Origin: Bradyrhizobium guangxiense
GTDB lineage: Bacteria; Pseudomonadota; Alphaproteobacteria; Rhizobiales; Xanthobacteraceae
Direction: 5' to 3'
DNA: 64,000 bases
Assembly (NCBI RefSeq): GCF_004114915.1
Contig: NZ_CP022220.1
Location: 868,001-932,000 of the forward strand
Part shown: piece by piece, positions 16,421-25,328 of the stretch
Numbering within the stretch: position 1 is the first letter of the stretch
Layout of the letters: the number at the start of each line of letters is the position of its first letter
Notes under the pieces: model-generated
Database searches by the model: none
What the model was told of the DNA's origin: nothing
What the model saw: the letters and a program-made list of their open reading frames with translations, nothing else
Made by a program: the position numbers and the translations under genes

Positions 16421-17338
16421 CTAGGGCTGCAGCTGCAAGGGCCGGCGGACACCGCTGCCCTCGTCCCGAAAGGCAAGCTCGCGCAGGCGCGGTAAAACAG
16501 GATTGCGATTGTCACTTCTCCAGATGGCGTGCAATTCAGCAAAGATAGAGCGCCCAAAGCGGATAGGCCGAAACACGACATTGTCGAAGCAGGCATTGCG
16601 GGTCTCTCCGGGAACAATCGCAAGACCCAACCCCGTGCTGACCAGCGCGAGGATGGCTTGTGCCTGGCTCATCGACTGCACGACATTCGGCCGGATGCCG
16701 GCGGCTCCAAACGCCATGGTCAGCAGCGAGTTCATGTAGGGGCCAGCGCTCGAATACATGATGAAGGGTTGCCCATCGAGCTGCTCAAGCTCGGGCCGGC
16801 GCCGCCCCGCGAGCGGGTGATCGAGTGGCAGGGCGAGCGCCAGCTCCTCGCGGAACACGCATGCGCTTCTGACCGTCTCGGCCGTCTGCAATGGGCGCAC
16901 CAAGCCGAAATCGATTTGCCCTGATTTGAGAGCTTCGAGCTGCTCGCGCGAGGTCAGCTCGACAAAGCTTGCTTCGATGTGCGGTAGTTCGCTGCGCAAG
17001 CACGAGGCAAGCCAAGGCAAATACCCGTAAGTTGTAGCCCCCACGAAGCCGATCGTCAGGGCACCACCAGCCAATAAGGCTGCTTGTCGCGCAGCCTTCA
17101 CCGCATTCTCCCGTTGCTGAAGCAGCCCTCGCGCTTCAGAGAGAAACGCCCTTCCAGCGACGGTCAGCTCAACCGACCGGCTCGTTCGCTCAAGCAGCGT
17201 CACATCGAGCTGTTGCTCGAGCATCTGGATGTGCCGGCTGAGTGGCGGCTGAGTCATGTTGAGGCGCTTGGCCGCTCGCCCGAAATGAAGCTCGTCGGCA
17301 ACCGCAACAAAGGCACGAATTTGTGCAAATTCGATCAT
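16421..17338 (-). CDS. LysR-family transcriptional regulator
   Basis: About 305 residues from the ATG at 17338; the longer frame to 17512 would run far past the usual LysR start. [49 protein letters not shown]. The effector domain follows with GALTIGFVGATTYGYLPWL and QIDFGLVRPLQTAE. It is divergent from the MFS transporter gene, starting 123 bases away, and most likely controls the MFS/talarate dehydratase/lactonase operon in response to an aldarate or its lactone. Confidence 0.9.
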   Translation of the reverse strand: MIEFAQIRAFVAVADELHFGRAAKRLNMTQPPLSRHIQMLEQQLDVTLLERTSRSVELTVAGRAFLSEARGLLQQRENAVKAARQAALLAGGALTIGFVGATTYGYLPWLASCLRSELPHIEASFVELTSREQLEALKSGQIDFGLVRPLQTAETVRSACVFREELALALPLDHPLAGRRRPELEQLDGQPFIMYSSAGPYMNSLLTMAFGAAGIRPNVVQSMSQAQAILALVSTGLGLAIVPGETRNACFDNVVFRPIRFGRSIFAELHAIWRSDNRNPVLPRLRELAFRDEGSGVRRPLQLQP

Positions 17339-17460
17339 TGATAACTTTAAGGTATTAGCTCGATCCAAAATTGAGTTTAGACGTGAATTGATCCTGCGTC
17401 TAGGTTGGGCTCCGTGATCGGCGAGAGATCGATCCGGGAAAACCTCGACGGGAGGATCGT

Positions 17461-18813
17461 ATGTCAGGGAGCAGAGTGGCGCGCTTCCAATTTCGTTTCG
17501 TGATCTTGGCACTCATCACGATGTTGCTGGCACTAAGCAGCGGCGATCGAGCGACGCTCTCGATCGCGGGCCCCAATATGTCCAAGGCTCTTGGCATCAG
17601 CCCGGTCGAACTCGGCTGGATGTTTTCCGCTTTCGCATGGGCCTACGTGCTGGCTCAGGTGCCCGCTGGCTGGATCACGGACAAGCTCGGCGCAAAGCTC
17701 AGCATCCTGGTCGGATTGATCCTCTGGTCGGTCGTCACGTTCCTGATGAGCGGCGTGGCCTGGCTCGCCTATCCGTTTCTGGCCATGCTCGCCTTGCGCT
17801 TCCTGCTTGGCGTGTTCGAATCTCCAGTCGGGCCGGCTGCTGGGCGCATCATCGCTGCCTGGTTTCCATCGAGCGAGCGCGGCATTGCCGGCGCGATCTT
17901 CAACAGCGCGCAATATGTCTCCCTCGTGATCTTCACGCCTTTGATGGGCTATCTAGATCATCGCTTCGGCTGGGAGCACATCTTCACTGTGATGGGCGTC
18001 CTAGGGCTCGCATTCTCCGCCCTCTGGTTCGTCACGTACTATCCGCCTGCTCAACATCCAAAAGTCGCGCCAGCTGAACTCGATCACATTCGCTCTGGTG
18101 GCGGCCTTGTCGACCTCGGCGCAGCTCCTGTGCGCTCCGCCGAGCGCGGTCCAAAATGGTCGGATCTGGCCGAAGTCTTCCGCAGCCGCATGCTCGTCGG
18201 CATCTTCCTCGCGCAGTACGGCATTACATCCATCACCTGGTTCTTCGTCTCCTGGTTTCCGAGCTATCTCGTCAAGGCCCGCGGCTTTTCGGTACTCGAC
18301 GCAAGTTTAGTGGCGACCATCCCGGCCATCGCCGGCTTCGTTGGCGGCGTCATGACCGGCTTCTTCTCAGATTGGCTTCTTCGCAGGACCGGATCGCTAA
18401 GCACCGCGAGGAAGACGCCGATTACGATTGGTCTGTTGATGACGATGCTGATCATCGGCTGCAATTACACAGACTCCACCACGTTGATCCTAGTCCTGAT
18501 GAGCGCCGCCTTTTTCGGCAAGGGCTTTGGATCGCTAGGTTGGACCGTAGTGGCCGATACCGCGCCAAAAGAAGTCATCGGGCTGACCGGCGGCGTCTTC
18601 AACGCGATCGGTAATACTGCCGGCATCACGACCCCGGTTGCGATCGGCTACATCCTTGCAGCGACCGGATCCTTCAATGGCGCGCTGCTCTATGTCGGCC
18701 TCCATGGCCTACTCGCCATTATCAGCTACTGGGTCATCGTGGGCCCGATTCAACGTGCCGTCATTCAGGAAAGGCCCGAGCTTCCTCGCGCTGCGCCAAT
18801 ACCAGCCGAATAG
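17461..18813 (+). CDS. MFS transporter, anion:cation symporter (ACS) family
   Basis: 450 residues with about 12 membrane spans. GGGAGG lies five bases before the ATG. Motifs of the ACS family, which takes up glucarate, galactonate, tartrate and phthalate, are visible: SSGDRATLSIAGPNMSKALGIS, GWMFSAFAWAYVLAQVPAGWITDKLG, FLLGVFESPVGPAAGRIIAAWFP and ERGIAGAIFNSAQYVSL. It is followed 46 bases later by an L-talarate/galactarate dehydratase, so it most likely imports a C6 aldarate. Confidence 0.9.
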   Translation: MSGSRVARFQFRFVILALITMLLALSSGDRATLSIAGPNMSKALGISPVELGWMFSAFAWAYVLAQVPAGWITDKLGAKLSILVGLILWSVVTFLMSGVAWLAYPFLAMLALRFLLGVFESPVGPAAGRIIAAWFPSSERGIAGAIFNSAQYVSLVIFTPLMGYLDHRFGWEHIFTVMGVLGLAFSALWFVTYYPPAQHPKVAPAELDHIRSGGGLVDLGAAPVRSAERGPKWSDLAEVFRSRMLVGIFLAQYGITSITWFFVSWFPSYLVKARGFSVLDASLVATIPAIAGFVGGVMTGFFSDWLLRRTGSLSTARKTPITIGLLMTMLIIGCNYTDSTTLILVLMSAAFFGKGFGSLGWTVVADTAPKEVIGLTGGVFNAIGNTAGITTPVAIGYILAATGSFNGALLYVGLHGLLAIISYWVIVGPIQRAVIQERPELPRAAPIPAE

Positions 18814-18859
18814 ACGCCGGGCCGCAGAAGAGTATTCAACGACGAAAGAGGACGAACAG

Positions 18860-20056
18860 ATGAACTTTATGCAAAACACGACACGCATCATTGCCAATCC
18901 GCTAGCTGCGGGACTTGCGCCCGGCGAAGCCACCACCGATCGAATCGCATGGGTCAAGCTATCGCTGGTTTTCCTTCCACTTGCCGCACCGATCAGCGAC
19001 GCGAAGGTGCTTACCGGCCGCCAAAAGCCGCTCACGGAGATCGCGTTCCTGTTCGCGGAGATCGAAACCGAGCAGGGCCATAGTGGCATCGGCTATAGCT
19101 ATTCGAAGCGCGCGGGAGGGCCCGGGCAGTTCGCTCATGCCAAGGAAATTGCCGGTGAACTTATAGGTGAGGATCCCAATGACATCGCGCGCATCTGGGA
19201 CAAGCTGGTCTGGGCCGGCGCTTCCGTCGGGCGTAGTGGACTGTCAACCCAGGCAATTGCCGCCTTTGACATTGCGTTGTGGGATCTCAAGGCCAAGCGA
19301 GCGAAGCTGCCGCTGGCCAAATTGCTCGGCGCCCACCGAGATTCGGTTCGCTGCTACAACACATCCGGCGGCTATCTCTCCATGCCCATCGAGGAGGTCA
19401 AGGAGCGCGTCTCGATGGCGCTCGAAAAGGGCATCGGCGCCATCAAGCTCAAAGTCGGCCAGCCCGACCCGATGGTTGATCTCGCCCGCATCGAGGCAGT
19501 GCGCAAACATATTGGCGACGTACCGCTGGCGATCGATGCCAATCAGCAATGGGACCGCACGACTGCACTGAGGTTTGGTCGCATTGCCGAGCAGTTCAGC
19601 CTGACCTGGATCGAAGAGCCGCTGGATGCTTACGATTACGAAGGGCATGCCGCGCTCGCCAAGGAGCTTGCAACCCCGATCGCCACGGGTGAGATGCTAA
19701 CAAGCGTCGATGAACATTACGAGCTGATCCGGCACAATTCGGTCGACTTCATTCAGCCAGACGCCCCCCGCGTCGGGGGCATCACCCCCTTCCTGAAGAT
19801 CCTCGCGCTTGCCGACCATAAGAAGCTGCAGCTCGCTCCCCATTACTGCATGGAGATCCACCTTCATCTGACGGCGGCTTACGGCCGCGAGCCCTGGGTC
19901 GAGCACTTCGAGTGGTCGGAAGCCATGTTCAACGAGAAACTCCATGTCGTGAATGGACGCATGATCGTGCCAAACCGACCGGGCCTCGGCTTCAGCCTCT
20001 CGGATCAGGCTCGGGCATGGACTCGCGCCACTCACGAAGCCGGAAAGCGGCCCTAA
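18860..20056 (+). CDS. L-talarate/galactarate dehydratase (enolase superfamily)
   Basis: 398 residues from the ATG at 18860, with AGAGGA seven bases upstream; the frame continues upstream into the MFS gene but that part is spurious. It closely follows the Salmonella TalrD/GalrD pattern as I recall it: WVKLSLVFLPLAAPISDAKV, TGRQKPLTEIAF, GYSYSKRAGGPGQFAHAKEI and ASVGRSGLSTQAI. The KxK acid/base pair is near residues 196-198 (IKLKVGQ), metal ligands in IDANQQW, IEEPLDAYDYEGH and ATGEML, and the catalytic His near residue 328 in LAPHYCMEIHLHL. It dehydrates galactarate or talarate to 5-keto-4-deoxy-glucarate. Preceded by an aldarate-type MFS importer. Confidence 0.9.
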   Translation: MNFMQNTTRIIANPLAAGLAPGEATTDRIAWVKLSLVFLPLAAPISDAKVLTGRQKPLTEIAFLFAEIETEQGHSGIGYSYSKRAGGPGQFAHAKEIAGELIGEDPNDIARIWDKLVWAGASVGRSGLSTQAIAAFDIALWDLKAKRAKLPLAKLLGAHRDSVRCYNTSGGYLSMPIEEVKERVSMALEKGIGAIKLKVGQPDPMVDLARIEAVRKHIGDVPLAIDANQQWDRTTALRFGRIAEQFSLTWIEEPLDAYDYEGHAALAKELATPIATGEMLTSVDEHYELIRHNSVDFIQPDAPRVGGITPFLKILALADHKKLQLAPHYCMEIHLHLTAAYGREPWVEHFEWSEAMFNEKLHVVNGRMIVPNRPGLGFSLSDQARAWTRATHEAGKRP

Positions 20057-20063
20057 TAAACAG

Positions 20064-20096
20064 AAGGCTGGTCCGGCCCCGCCGGCCCAGCCTTTT
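20064..20096 (+). terminator. Rho-independent terminator after the talarate dehydratase gene
   Basis: AAGGCTGGTCCGGC and GCCGGCCCAGCCTT pair over 14 positions with one mismatch around a CCC loop; TTTT follows. It lies eight bases past the stop and may partly separate the lactonase gene from the dehydratase operon. Confidence 0.75.
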
Positions 20097-20139
20097 GAGG
20101 CCGAGTAGACTTAGCAGCACGTTACGAGGAGTTGAACGC

Positions 20140-21390
20140 ATGAACCGCGCAGTGTCACTCAGCCGCCGTACGTTTGTAGGCCTCCTTGCCGCAGCGGGGC
20201 TATCGCCACGAGCAGTTGCTGCGCAGAACACAGCTCGCGCGGTCCTCTACGTCGCAGTTGGGTCCGAGCTGATGTGTTACGAGGCCGACGACACGAAGCT
20301 CGCCTTGCAGAAAATTGACACTATTCGCGTGCCAGAGGCGGTTCAGTACGCCTGGAAGCATCCATCAAAGCCGCTGCTCTACGTGGCTTTTAGCAACCGG
20401 TATACCTCCAAGGCTGACGACCGGCACGGGGTCGCGGTCTATGCGATCGATCAAGACACGGGGCGGCTGCAGCAATTTGGAGAGCCTGTCTTTCTCAAGA
20501 ACCGCCCAGTTAACCTCACGCTCGATCCGGCAGGGCGCTATCTGCTTGTTGCTTACAACATGCCGTCAGATCTGACCGTCCATGCGCTCGGGGAGAACGG
20601 CTCCATCGGAGTTGAAATCAAGCAGTCCGGCTCAATCGATGCCGGCATCTATGCTCACCAAGTCCGTGTCTCACCGTCTGGCAAGCTCGTCGTGCTTCCG
20701 ACGCGCGGCAACGATCCGGGCGCCGGCAAGCCCGAAGATCCCGGAGCCCTGAAAGTCTTCCGATTTGAAGCGGGGCAGCTTTCGCATGAGACTTCGATCA
20801 CTAAAGGAAACGGACTTGGCTTCGGCCCGCGGCACGTCGACTTTCATCCGGAAAAACCGTGGATGTTCGTATCGATGGAACGCAACAACCAGCTGCTGGT
20901 CTATGGGACGAGTGACGAAGGCATCGATCCTAAGCCGCTGTTCGAAAGATATACTGCTGAAAACCACGAAGCTAGGCTACCGGTCCAGTTCGTCGGCCCC
21001 ATCCACGTGCACCCCAACGGCCGGTTCGTCTATCTTGCCAACCGCTCGGACGGAACGATCGATTTCGCGGGCCGAAAGGTCCATGGGGAGGGAGAAAATA
21101 CTGTCGCCGTGTTTTCGATCAATCCCGCAAGCGGAGAGCCGACGCTCATCCAGACCATTGATACCCTGACCTTCCATTGCAGGACATTCTCAATCCATCC
21201 GGCCGGACGAATGCTGGTCACAGCTGCGGTTGCGCCGCTTGACGTTCGCGACGGTGGCGCCGTTCGGACGGTTCCAGCAGGGTTGACAGTATTCGACGTC
21301 GCCGACGATGGCAAACTGAACTTCGCTCGCAAATACGAGGTCGATATCGGCAAAGATTGGATGTTCTGGTGTGGAATGGTTGCTCTCTGA
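20140..21390 (+). CDS. Lactonase family protein (seven-bladed propeller, YbhE/Pgl-like) with Tat leader
   Basis: 416 residues from the ATG at 20140 with GAGGAG about eight bases upstream. The N-terminus MNRAVSLSRRTFVGLLAAAG has a twin-arginine SRRTF motif and an AVAAQ cleavage region, so the protein is probably exported folded. The body repeats propeller blades typical of the 6-phosphogluconolactonase YbhE family: VQYAWKHPSKPLLYVAFSN, RPVNLTLDPAGRYLLVAYN, HQVRVSPSGKLVVLPTRG, RHVDFHPEKPWMFVSME and HVHPNGRFVYLANRSDG. It may open sugar-acid lactones in the periplasm before import by the neighbouring MFS carrier. Substrate not shown by sequence. Confidence 0.85.
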   Translation: MNRAVSLSRRTFVGLLAAAGLSPRAVAAQNTARAVLYVAVGSELMCYEADDTKLALQKIDTIRVPEAVQYAWKHPSKPLLYVAFSNRYTSKADDRHGVAVYAIDQDTGRLQQFGEPVFLKNRPVNLTLDPAGRYLLVAYNMPSDLTVHALGENGSIGVEIKQSGSIDAGIYAHQVRVSPSGKLVVLPTRGNDPGAGKPEDPGALKVFRFEAGQLSHETSITKGNGLGFGPRHVDFHPEKPWMFVSMERNNQLLVYGTSDEGIDPKPLFERYTAENHEARLPVQFVGPIHVHPNGRFVYLANRSDGTIDFAGRKVHGEGENTVAVFSINPASGEPTLIQTIDTLTFHCRTFSIHPAGRMLVTAAVAPLDVRDGGAVRTVPAGLTVFDVADDGKLNFARKYEVDIGKDWMFWCGMVAL

Positions 21391-21473
21391 GCATGCAGCT
21401 CTGCACGACGCGCTCGCGGGAGCTCTCGCACGAGCGGGCGCCTTATGTAGGCGAACGAACGAGCTTTGCCAGC

Positions 21474-22769
21474 TTACGACGTCTGTTGCCTAGTCGGCGC
21501 AATCAGAACGGCCCGAATGTCATTGACATTTGTGAGAGTGGGACCTGTTCGAACGAGATCACCAAGACGCTCGAAAAAGGTGTAACTATCGTGAGCCGTC
21601 AGAAGCGCGCGGGCATCGAGCTGGCTCGCAGCGGCGCGATGCAAGGTATCTGGCGTCACCAAAGCGCCGGCGGCATCCTCCGTTCCATCAATCCCGTCAC
21701 TATCCCCGGCAATGGCCCAAATGCCCGCCGCTCCATCAAGGGCCACCGCAAGTCCGAGCAAGAACTCGGTATTGCGACCACCACGACCTGCTCGGCCATG
21801 ACCGATGCTAACTGTCGTCTCTCCTCCTGAAAGCAGAACGGCCGGCGCCTTTACAGGATGCCCGTGCTGAGCGACCGACCGGGCAATTCCGGCCATCATG
21901 GTACCGAGCTCTCGGGCCTCCCCCTCGATTGCGTCCCCAAGTACAACAGCGCTCAATCCCTCGCGCTTGGCGAGCTGCGCTGCAGCATCAAGGGCCGTGA
22001 GTGGCGCGGCGATAATACGGACATCTTCGGCAATGTCCCCAGGCTTCGCCGTATCTTGTCCGCCGTCTAGAACGGCTTGCGCAGAGTCGGGCAGCTTGAT
22101 CCCGAAACGGCGAACGATCTCGCGCGCATTGGCCTTCGTGCTGGCATCCGGCAGCGTCGGGCCGGAGGCGATCGCAGCCGGATCGTCCCCCGGAATGTCT
22201 GAGATCACGAGGGTGAGGAGGCGCGCAGGGCGCGCTGCAAGCGCCAGCCGACCGCCTTTGATCGCCGACAGGTGCTTGCGCACCACATTCATCTCCGCAA
22301 TCGTCGCCCCGCTCGCGAGTAATGCCCGGTTTACCGCTTGCTTGTCCGCGAGGGTCATCGGAGGGGCGGGAAGGGCCATCAGTGCGGACCCGCCACCGGA
22401 CATCAACGCTAGGACCAGGTCATCCTTCGTCAGCCCTCTGACCGCATCCAGCATCCGCAGCGCCGCGGCCTCGCTCGAGTGGTCCGGGACGGGGTGCGAC
22501 GCCTCAAGGACTTCGACCCCGCCCGCCGGCACCGCGTGCCCGTGCCGCGTCACAACGACCCCCGACAATTCGACGTCGGGCCAGGCCGCATCGACCACCG
22601 CAGCCATTGCCGCGGACGCCTTGCCGGCTCCGACAACAATACAGCGTCCGCTGGGCTTTGGCGGCAGATGCGTCGTGACGGCTATGCGCGGATCAGCGCT
22701 CGCGATTGCGGCATCAAAGAGTTGCCGCAGCAAGCTGCGAGCCCGTGCGTCGGTCCACACAGCGGACAT
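21474..22769 (-). CDS. ttuD: Glycerate 2-kinase/hydroxypyruvate reductase-type protein (MOFRL family, TtuD-like)
   Basis: 431 residues of the DUF4147-MOFRL family. An N-terminal CIVVGAGKASAAMAAVVDAAWP is followed by VLEASHPVPDHSSEAA, LVLALMSGGGSALMALPA and the block ISDIPGDDPAAIASGPTLPD; the MOFRL domain has LLSGGETTVSI, RGGRNTEFLLGLA and AGDSDGIDGTEDAAGA. Proteins of this family phosphorylate D-glycerate to 2-phosphoglycerate; the Agrobacterium vitis TtuD was first described as a hydroxypyruvate reductase. It lies nine bases after ttuC, the order of tartrate operons. It completes conversion of tartrate-derived glycerate to a glycolytic intermediate in the cytoplasm. Confidence 0.88.
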   Translation of the reverse strand: MSAVWTDARARSLLRQLFDAAIASADPRIAVTTHLPPKPSGRCIVVGAGKASAAMAAVVDAAWPDVELSGVVVTRHGHAVPAGGVEVLEASHPVPDHSSEAAALRMLDAVRGLTKDDLVLALMSGGGSALMALPAPPMTLADKQAVNRALLASGATIAEMNVVRKHLSAIKGGRLALAARPARLLTLVISDIPGDDPAAIASGPTLPDASTKANAREIVRRFGIKLPDSAQAVLDGGQDTAKPGDIAEDVRIIAAPLTALDAAAQLAKREGLSAVVLGDAIEGEARELGTMMAGIARSVAQHGHPVKAPAVLLSGGETTVSIGHGRAGRGGRNTEFLLGLAVALDGAAGIWAIAGDSDGIDGTEDAAGALVTPDTLHRAAASQLDARALLTAHDSYTFFERLGDLVRTGPTLTNVNDIRAVLIAPTRQQTS

Positions 22770-22778
22770 TGGGGGGCT

Positions 22779-23855
22779 TCACGCGTTTTCCGCTTGGATC
22801 GCGCTCACGACAGCGTCTGTCACCTTGCGGGTGTTCGCCGATCCTCCAAGGTCTGGCGTATGCAGTTCGGGGTTGGCGGTGACGCGCTCGATTGCCTTCA
22901 TGAGCCGCTGCGCGGCTGCATTCTCCCCCAGATGCTCAAGCATCATAACCGCCGACCAGAATGTCCCGACGGGATTGGCAATGCCCTTGCCTGTGATGTC
23001 GAAGGCGGAGCCATGGATGGGCTCGAACATCGATGGGAATTTGCGCTCGGGATTGAGATTGGCGGTCGGGGCGATGCCAAGCGAACCGGCAAGGGCAGCG
23101 GCAAGGTCGGACAGCACATCAGCATGGAGATTGGTAGCCACGATCGTATCGAGGCTCTGCGGGCGCATGACCATGCGCATCGTCATGGCATCGACCAGCA
23201 TCTTGTCCCACGTCACGTCAGAAAACTCGCGCGCGACCTCCGCTGCAATTTCATCCCACATGACCATTGCATGCCGCTGTGCATTGGATTTCGTCACGAC
23301 GGTCAACAACTTGCGGGGACGAGACCGTGCAAGGCCGAAGGCAAAGCGCATGATCCGCTCCACACCGGCGCGCGTGAACATAGCGACATCGGTTGCTGCC
23401 TCCAAAGGAGATCCCTGATGGACCCGTCCGCCGACGCCCGCATACTCGCCTTCCGAATTTTCCCGAACGATGACCCAGTCGAGCTCCTTGTCCTTGACGG
23501 CACGCAAGGGCGAGGTGATGCCGGGAAGGATGCGGGTCGGACGCACATTCGCATATTGATCGAACGGCTGACAGATCGCGAGCCGCAGGCCCCAAAGCGT
23601 GATGTGGTCCGGAATTTCTGGGTGCCCTGCGGAGCCAAACAGGATTGCATCGTGATTACGGATCAGATCGCGCCCGTTTTCGGGCATCATGCGGCCATGC
23701 CGCTTATAATATTCCCCACCCCAATCAAAGTGGTCGAAGTGAAAGGTGAATGCCCCATCGCGCTTCGCCAGCGCCTTAAGAACTTCGACGCCGGCATCCA
23801 CAACTTCGGAGCCGATACCGTCGCCTGGGATTGCCGCAACGTTGTAGGTCTTCAT
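22779..23855 (-). CDS. ttuC: Tartrate dehydrogenase/decarboxylase (TtuC family)
   Basis: 358 residues of the isocitrate/isopropylmalate dehydrogenase superfamily. IPGDGIGSEVVDAGVEVL and an FDHFDWGGEYYKRHGRMMPEN segment at the start are typical of tartrate dehydrogenase rather than LeuB. ICQPFDQYANVRPTRILPG supplies substrate arginines, VRENSEGEYAGVGGR follows, and metal-binding Asp residues lie in ATNLHADVLSDLAAAL. The enzyme oxidises tartrate, malate or decarboxylates meso-tartrate to D-glycerate with NAD and divalent metal. AGGAAGGA lies eight bases before the ATG. It sits between TtuB- and TtuD-like genes, supporting the assignment. Confidence 0.9.
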   Translation of the reverse strand: MKTYNVAAIPGDGIGSEVVDAGVEVLKALAKRDGAFTFHFDHFDWGGEYYKRHGRMMPENGRDLIRNHDAILFGSAGHPEIPDHITLWGLRLAICQPFDQYANVRPTRILPGITSPLRAVKDKELDWVIVRENSEGEYAGVGGRVHQGSPLEAATDVAMFTRAGVERIMRFAFGLARSRPRKLLTVVTKSNAQRHAMVMWDEIAAEVAREFSDVTWDKMLVDAMTMRMVMRPQSLDTIVATNLHADVLSDLAAALAGSLGIAPTANLNPERKFPSMFEPIHGSAFDITGKGIANPVGTFWSAVMMLEHLGENAAAQRLMKAIERVTANPELHTPDLGGSANTRKVTDAVVSAIQAENA

Positions 23856-23882
23856 GAGAGATATCCTTCCTCTTCCGTATGA

Positions 23883-25175
23883 TTAGTGCGCGACGGCCGC
23901 CTGATGGCGGCCGATCGAGCGCGCGAGCAGCAACGTCAGCGTGGCGGACAACAACAAGAGTGCGCAGACGAAATAGAGCCCGCCCTCGAAGCTGCCGGTG
24001 AGGTCCTTGATCCATCCGATCATGGCCGGACCGACGAAGCCGCCGAGATTGCCGATGGAGTTGATGGTTGCGATGCCGCTCGCCGCGGCCGGACCGGCCA
24101 GGAACAGTGTCGGCATGCTCCAAAGCGGCGGCTTGGCGGCGCTGATGCCGACGTTCACCAGCACCAGCGCAGCGATAACTGAAGCAACGCCAGTCGACAT
24201 GCCTGCCAGCGCGAGCCCGGCCGCCGCAACGAGGCAAGCGATGACTACATGCCACGTCCGTTCGTTGGTGCGGTCCGAATGCCTTGACCACAGATACATG
24301 GCCACCACGGCGATCGTCGGCGGGATCGCATTGAGCGATCCAACCGCCATATTCGACAGGCCGAAGCCTTTGATGATCTGCGGCGCCCATACCCCCAGCG
24401 TGTACAGTCCCGCCGACGTGCCGAAGTAGACGAGGGACAAAGCCAGAACGCGTAGATCCGTCAGTCCCCGCCAGACGCTATGGCTCGCCGACCCTGCCTT
24501 GGCCGCCCGCTCCGCATTCATGGCCTCGACCAGCCAGGCCCGCTCATCATCGGCAAGCCACTTCGCCTGTTCCGGCCGATCCGTCATGAATCCGAGCACG
24601 ATGAACCCAAGCACGATGGCGGGTAGCGCCTCGAGGAGAAATAGCCATTGCCACCCCTTAAGGCCGAACAAGCCGTGCAACTCCAGAAGAGCGGCCGAGA
24701 CGGGCGATCCGAGGACCGTTGAAAGAGGCGCCGCTGCCATGAACAGAGCGGTGATCCCGGCACGCTGGCGCGCGGGAAACCAATAGGACAGATAGAGGAT
24801 AATTCCTGGGAAGAACCCAGCTTCGGCCGCGCCGAGCAAGAAGCGAAGAACGTAGAAGCTTGTTTGCCCTTGGACGAACGCCATTGCCCCGGATATCAAG
24901 CCCCAGGTGATCATGACCCGAGCGATCCACAGTCGGGCTCCCACCTTGTCCAAAATGATGTTGGAGGGCACCTCGAACAGGAAGTAACCCCAGAAGAAAA
25001 TGCCCGCACCAAATCCGTATACGGAGGAGGAGAAACCAAGATCCTTGTTCATCGTCAGCGCTGCGAAGCCGATGTTCACTCGGTCGATAAACGCGACGAA
25101 GTAGAGTAGCATCACGAATGGCACGATCCGGTAAGCTACTCGACGGATCGTGCGCTTCTGAACCTCGTTCACCAC
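23883..25175 (-). CDS. ttuB: MFS transporter, TtuB-like tartrate carrier
   Basis: About 430 residues from the GTG at 25175, preferred because GAGGAGG lies six bases upstream; the ATG at 25220 adds a basic tail and has poor spacing. About 12 membrane spans with ACS-family signatures: PFVMLLYFVAFIDRVNIGFAALTMN, FGAGIFFWGYFLFEVPSNIILDKVGARLWIAR, and FLLGAAEAGFFPGIILYLSYWFP. This pattern matches TtuB and phthalate-type carriers in the inner membrane. The ttuC gene follows 27 bases later. It is divergent from a LysR gene, as ttuB is from ttuA in Agrobacterium. Confidence 0.88.
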   Translation of the reverse strand: MVNEVQKRTIRRVAYRIVPFVMLLYFVAFIDRVNIGFAALTMNKDLGFSSSVYGFGAGIFFWGYFLFEVPSNIILDKVGARLWIARVMITWGLISGAMAFVQGQTSFYVLRFLLGAAEAGFFPGIILYLSYWFPARQRAGITALFMAAAPLSTVLGSPVSAALLELHGLFGLKGWQWLFLLEALPAIVLGFIVLGFMTDRPEQAKWLADDERAWLVEAMNAERAAKAGSASHSVWRGLTDLRVLALSLVYFGTSAGLYTLGVWAPQIIKGFGLSNMAVGSLNAIPPTIAVVAMYLWSRHSDRTNERTWHVVIACLVAAAGLALAGMSTGVASVIAALVLVNVGISAAKPPLWSMPTLFLAGPAAASGIATINSIGNLGGFVGPAMIGWIKDLTGSFEGGLYFVCALLLLSATLTLLLARSIGRHQAAVAH

Positions 25176-25277
25176 CTTGGGCCTCCTCGTTTTTCGGCTG
25201 GCGCCCCGGCTGGCAGCCATGCCTTTTATCTACGGCCAGCCTAGAAGGAAGAGACGGCGTCACTCAATACGCCCTTA

Positions 25278-25302
25278 TTTGTACAAAAAAATGGTATAAT
25301 GG
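25278..25302 (+). promoter_or_regulatory. Promoter element of the LysR gene, shared with the paralog at 27553
   Basis: TTTGTACAAAAAAATGG followed by TATAAT (25295-25300) sits just upstream of the LysR gene. The same element, 19 of 23 positions identical, lies upstream of the paralogous LysR gene on the other strand (28501-28525). TATAAT is a good -10; no consensus -35 is seen, which suits an activator- or self-regulated promoter. Confidence 0.6.
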
Positions 25303-25328
25303 CTCGGATTCGACAAAAGGGCCTGCTC

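Noticed and set aside
21898..23882. Two long plus-strand frames (506 and 467 codons)
   Set aside because: Antisense to ttuD and ttuC; translations are Arg/Ser/Ala-rich with no family resemblance.
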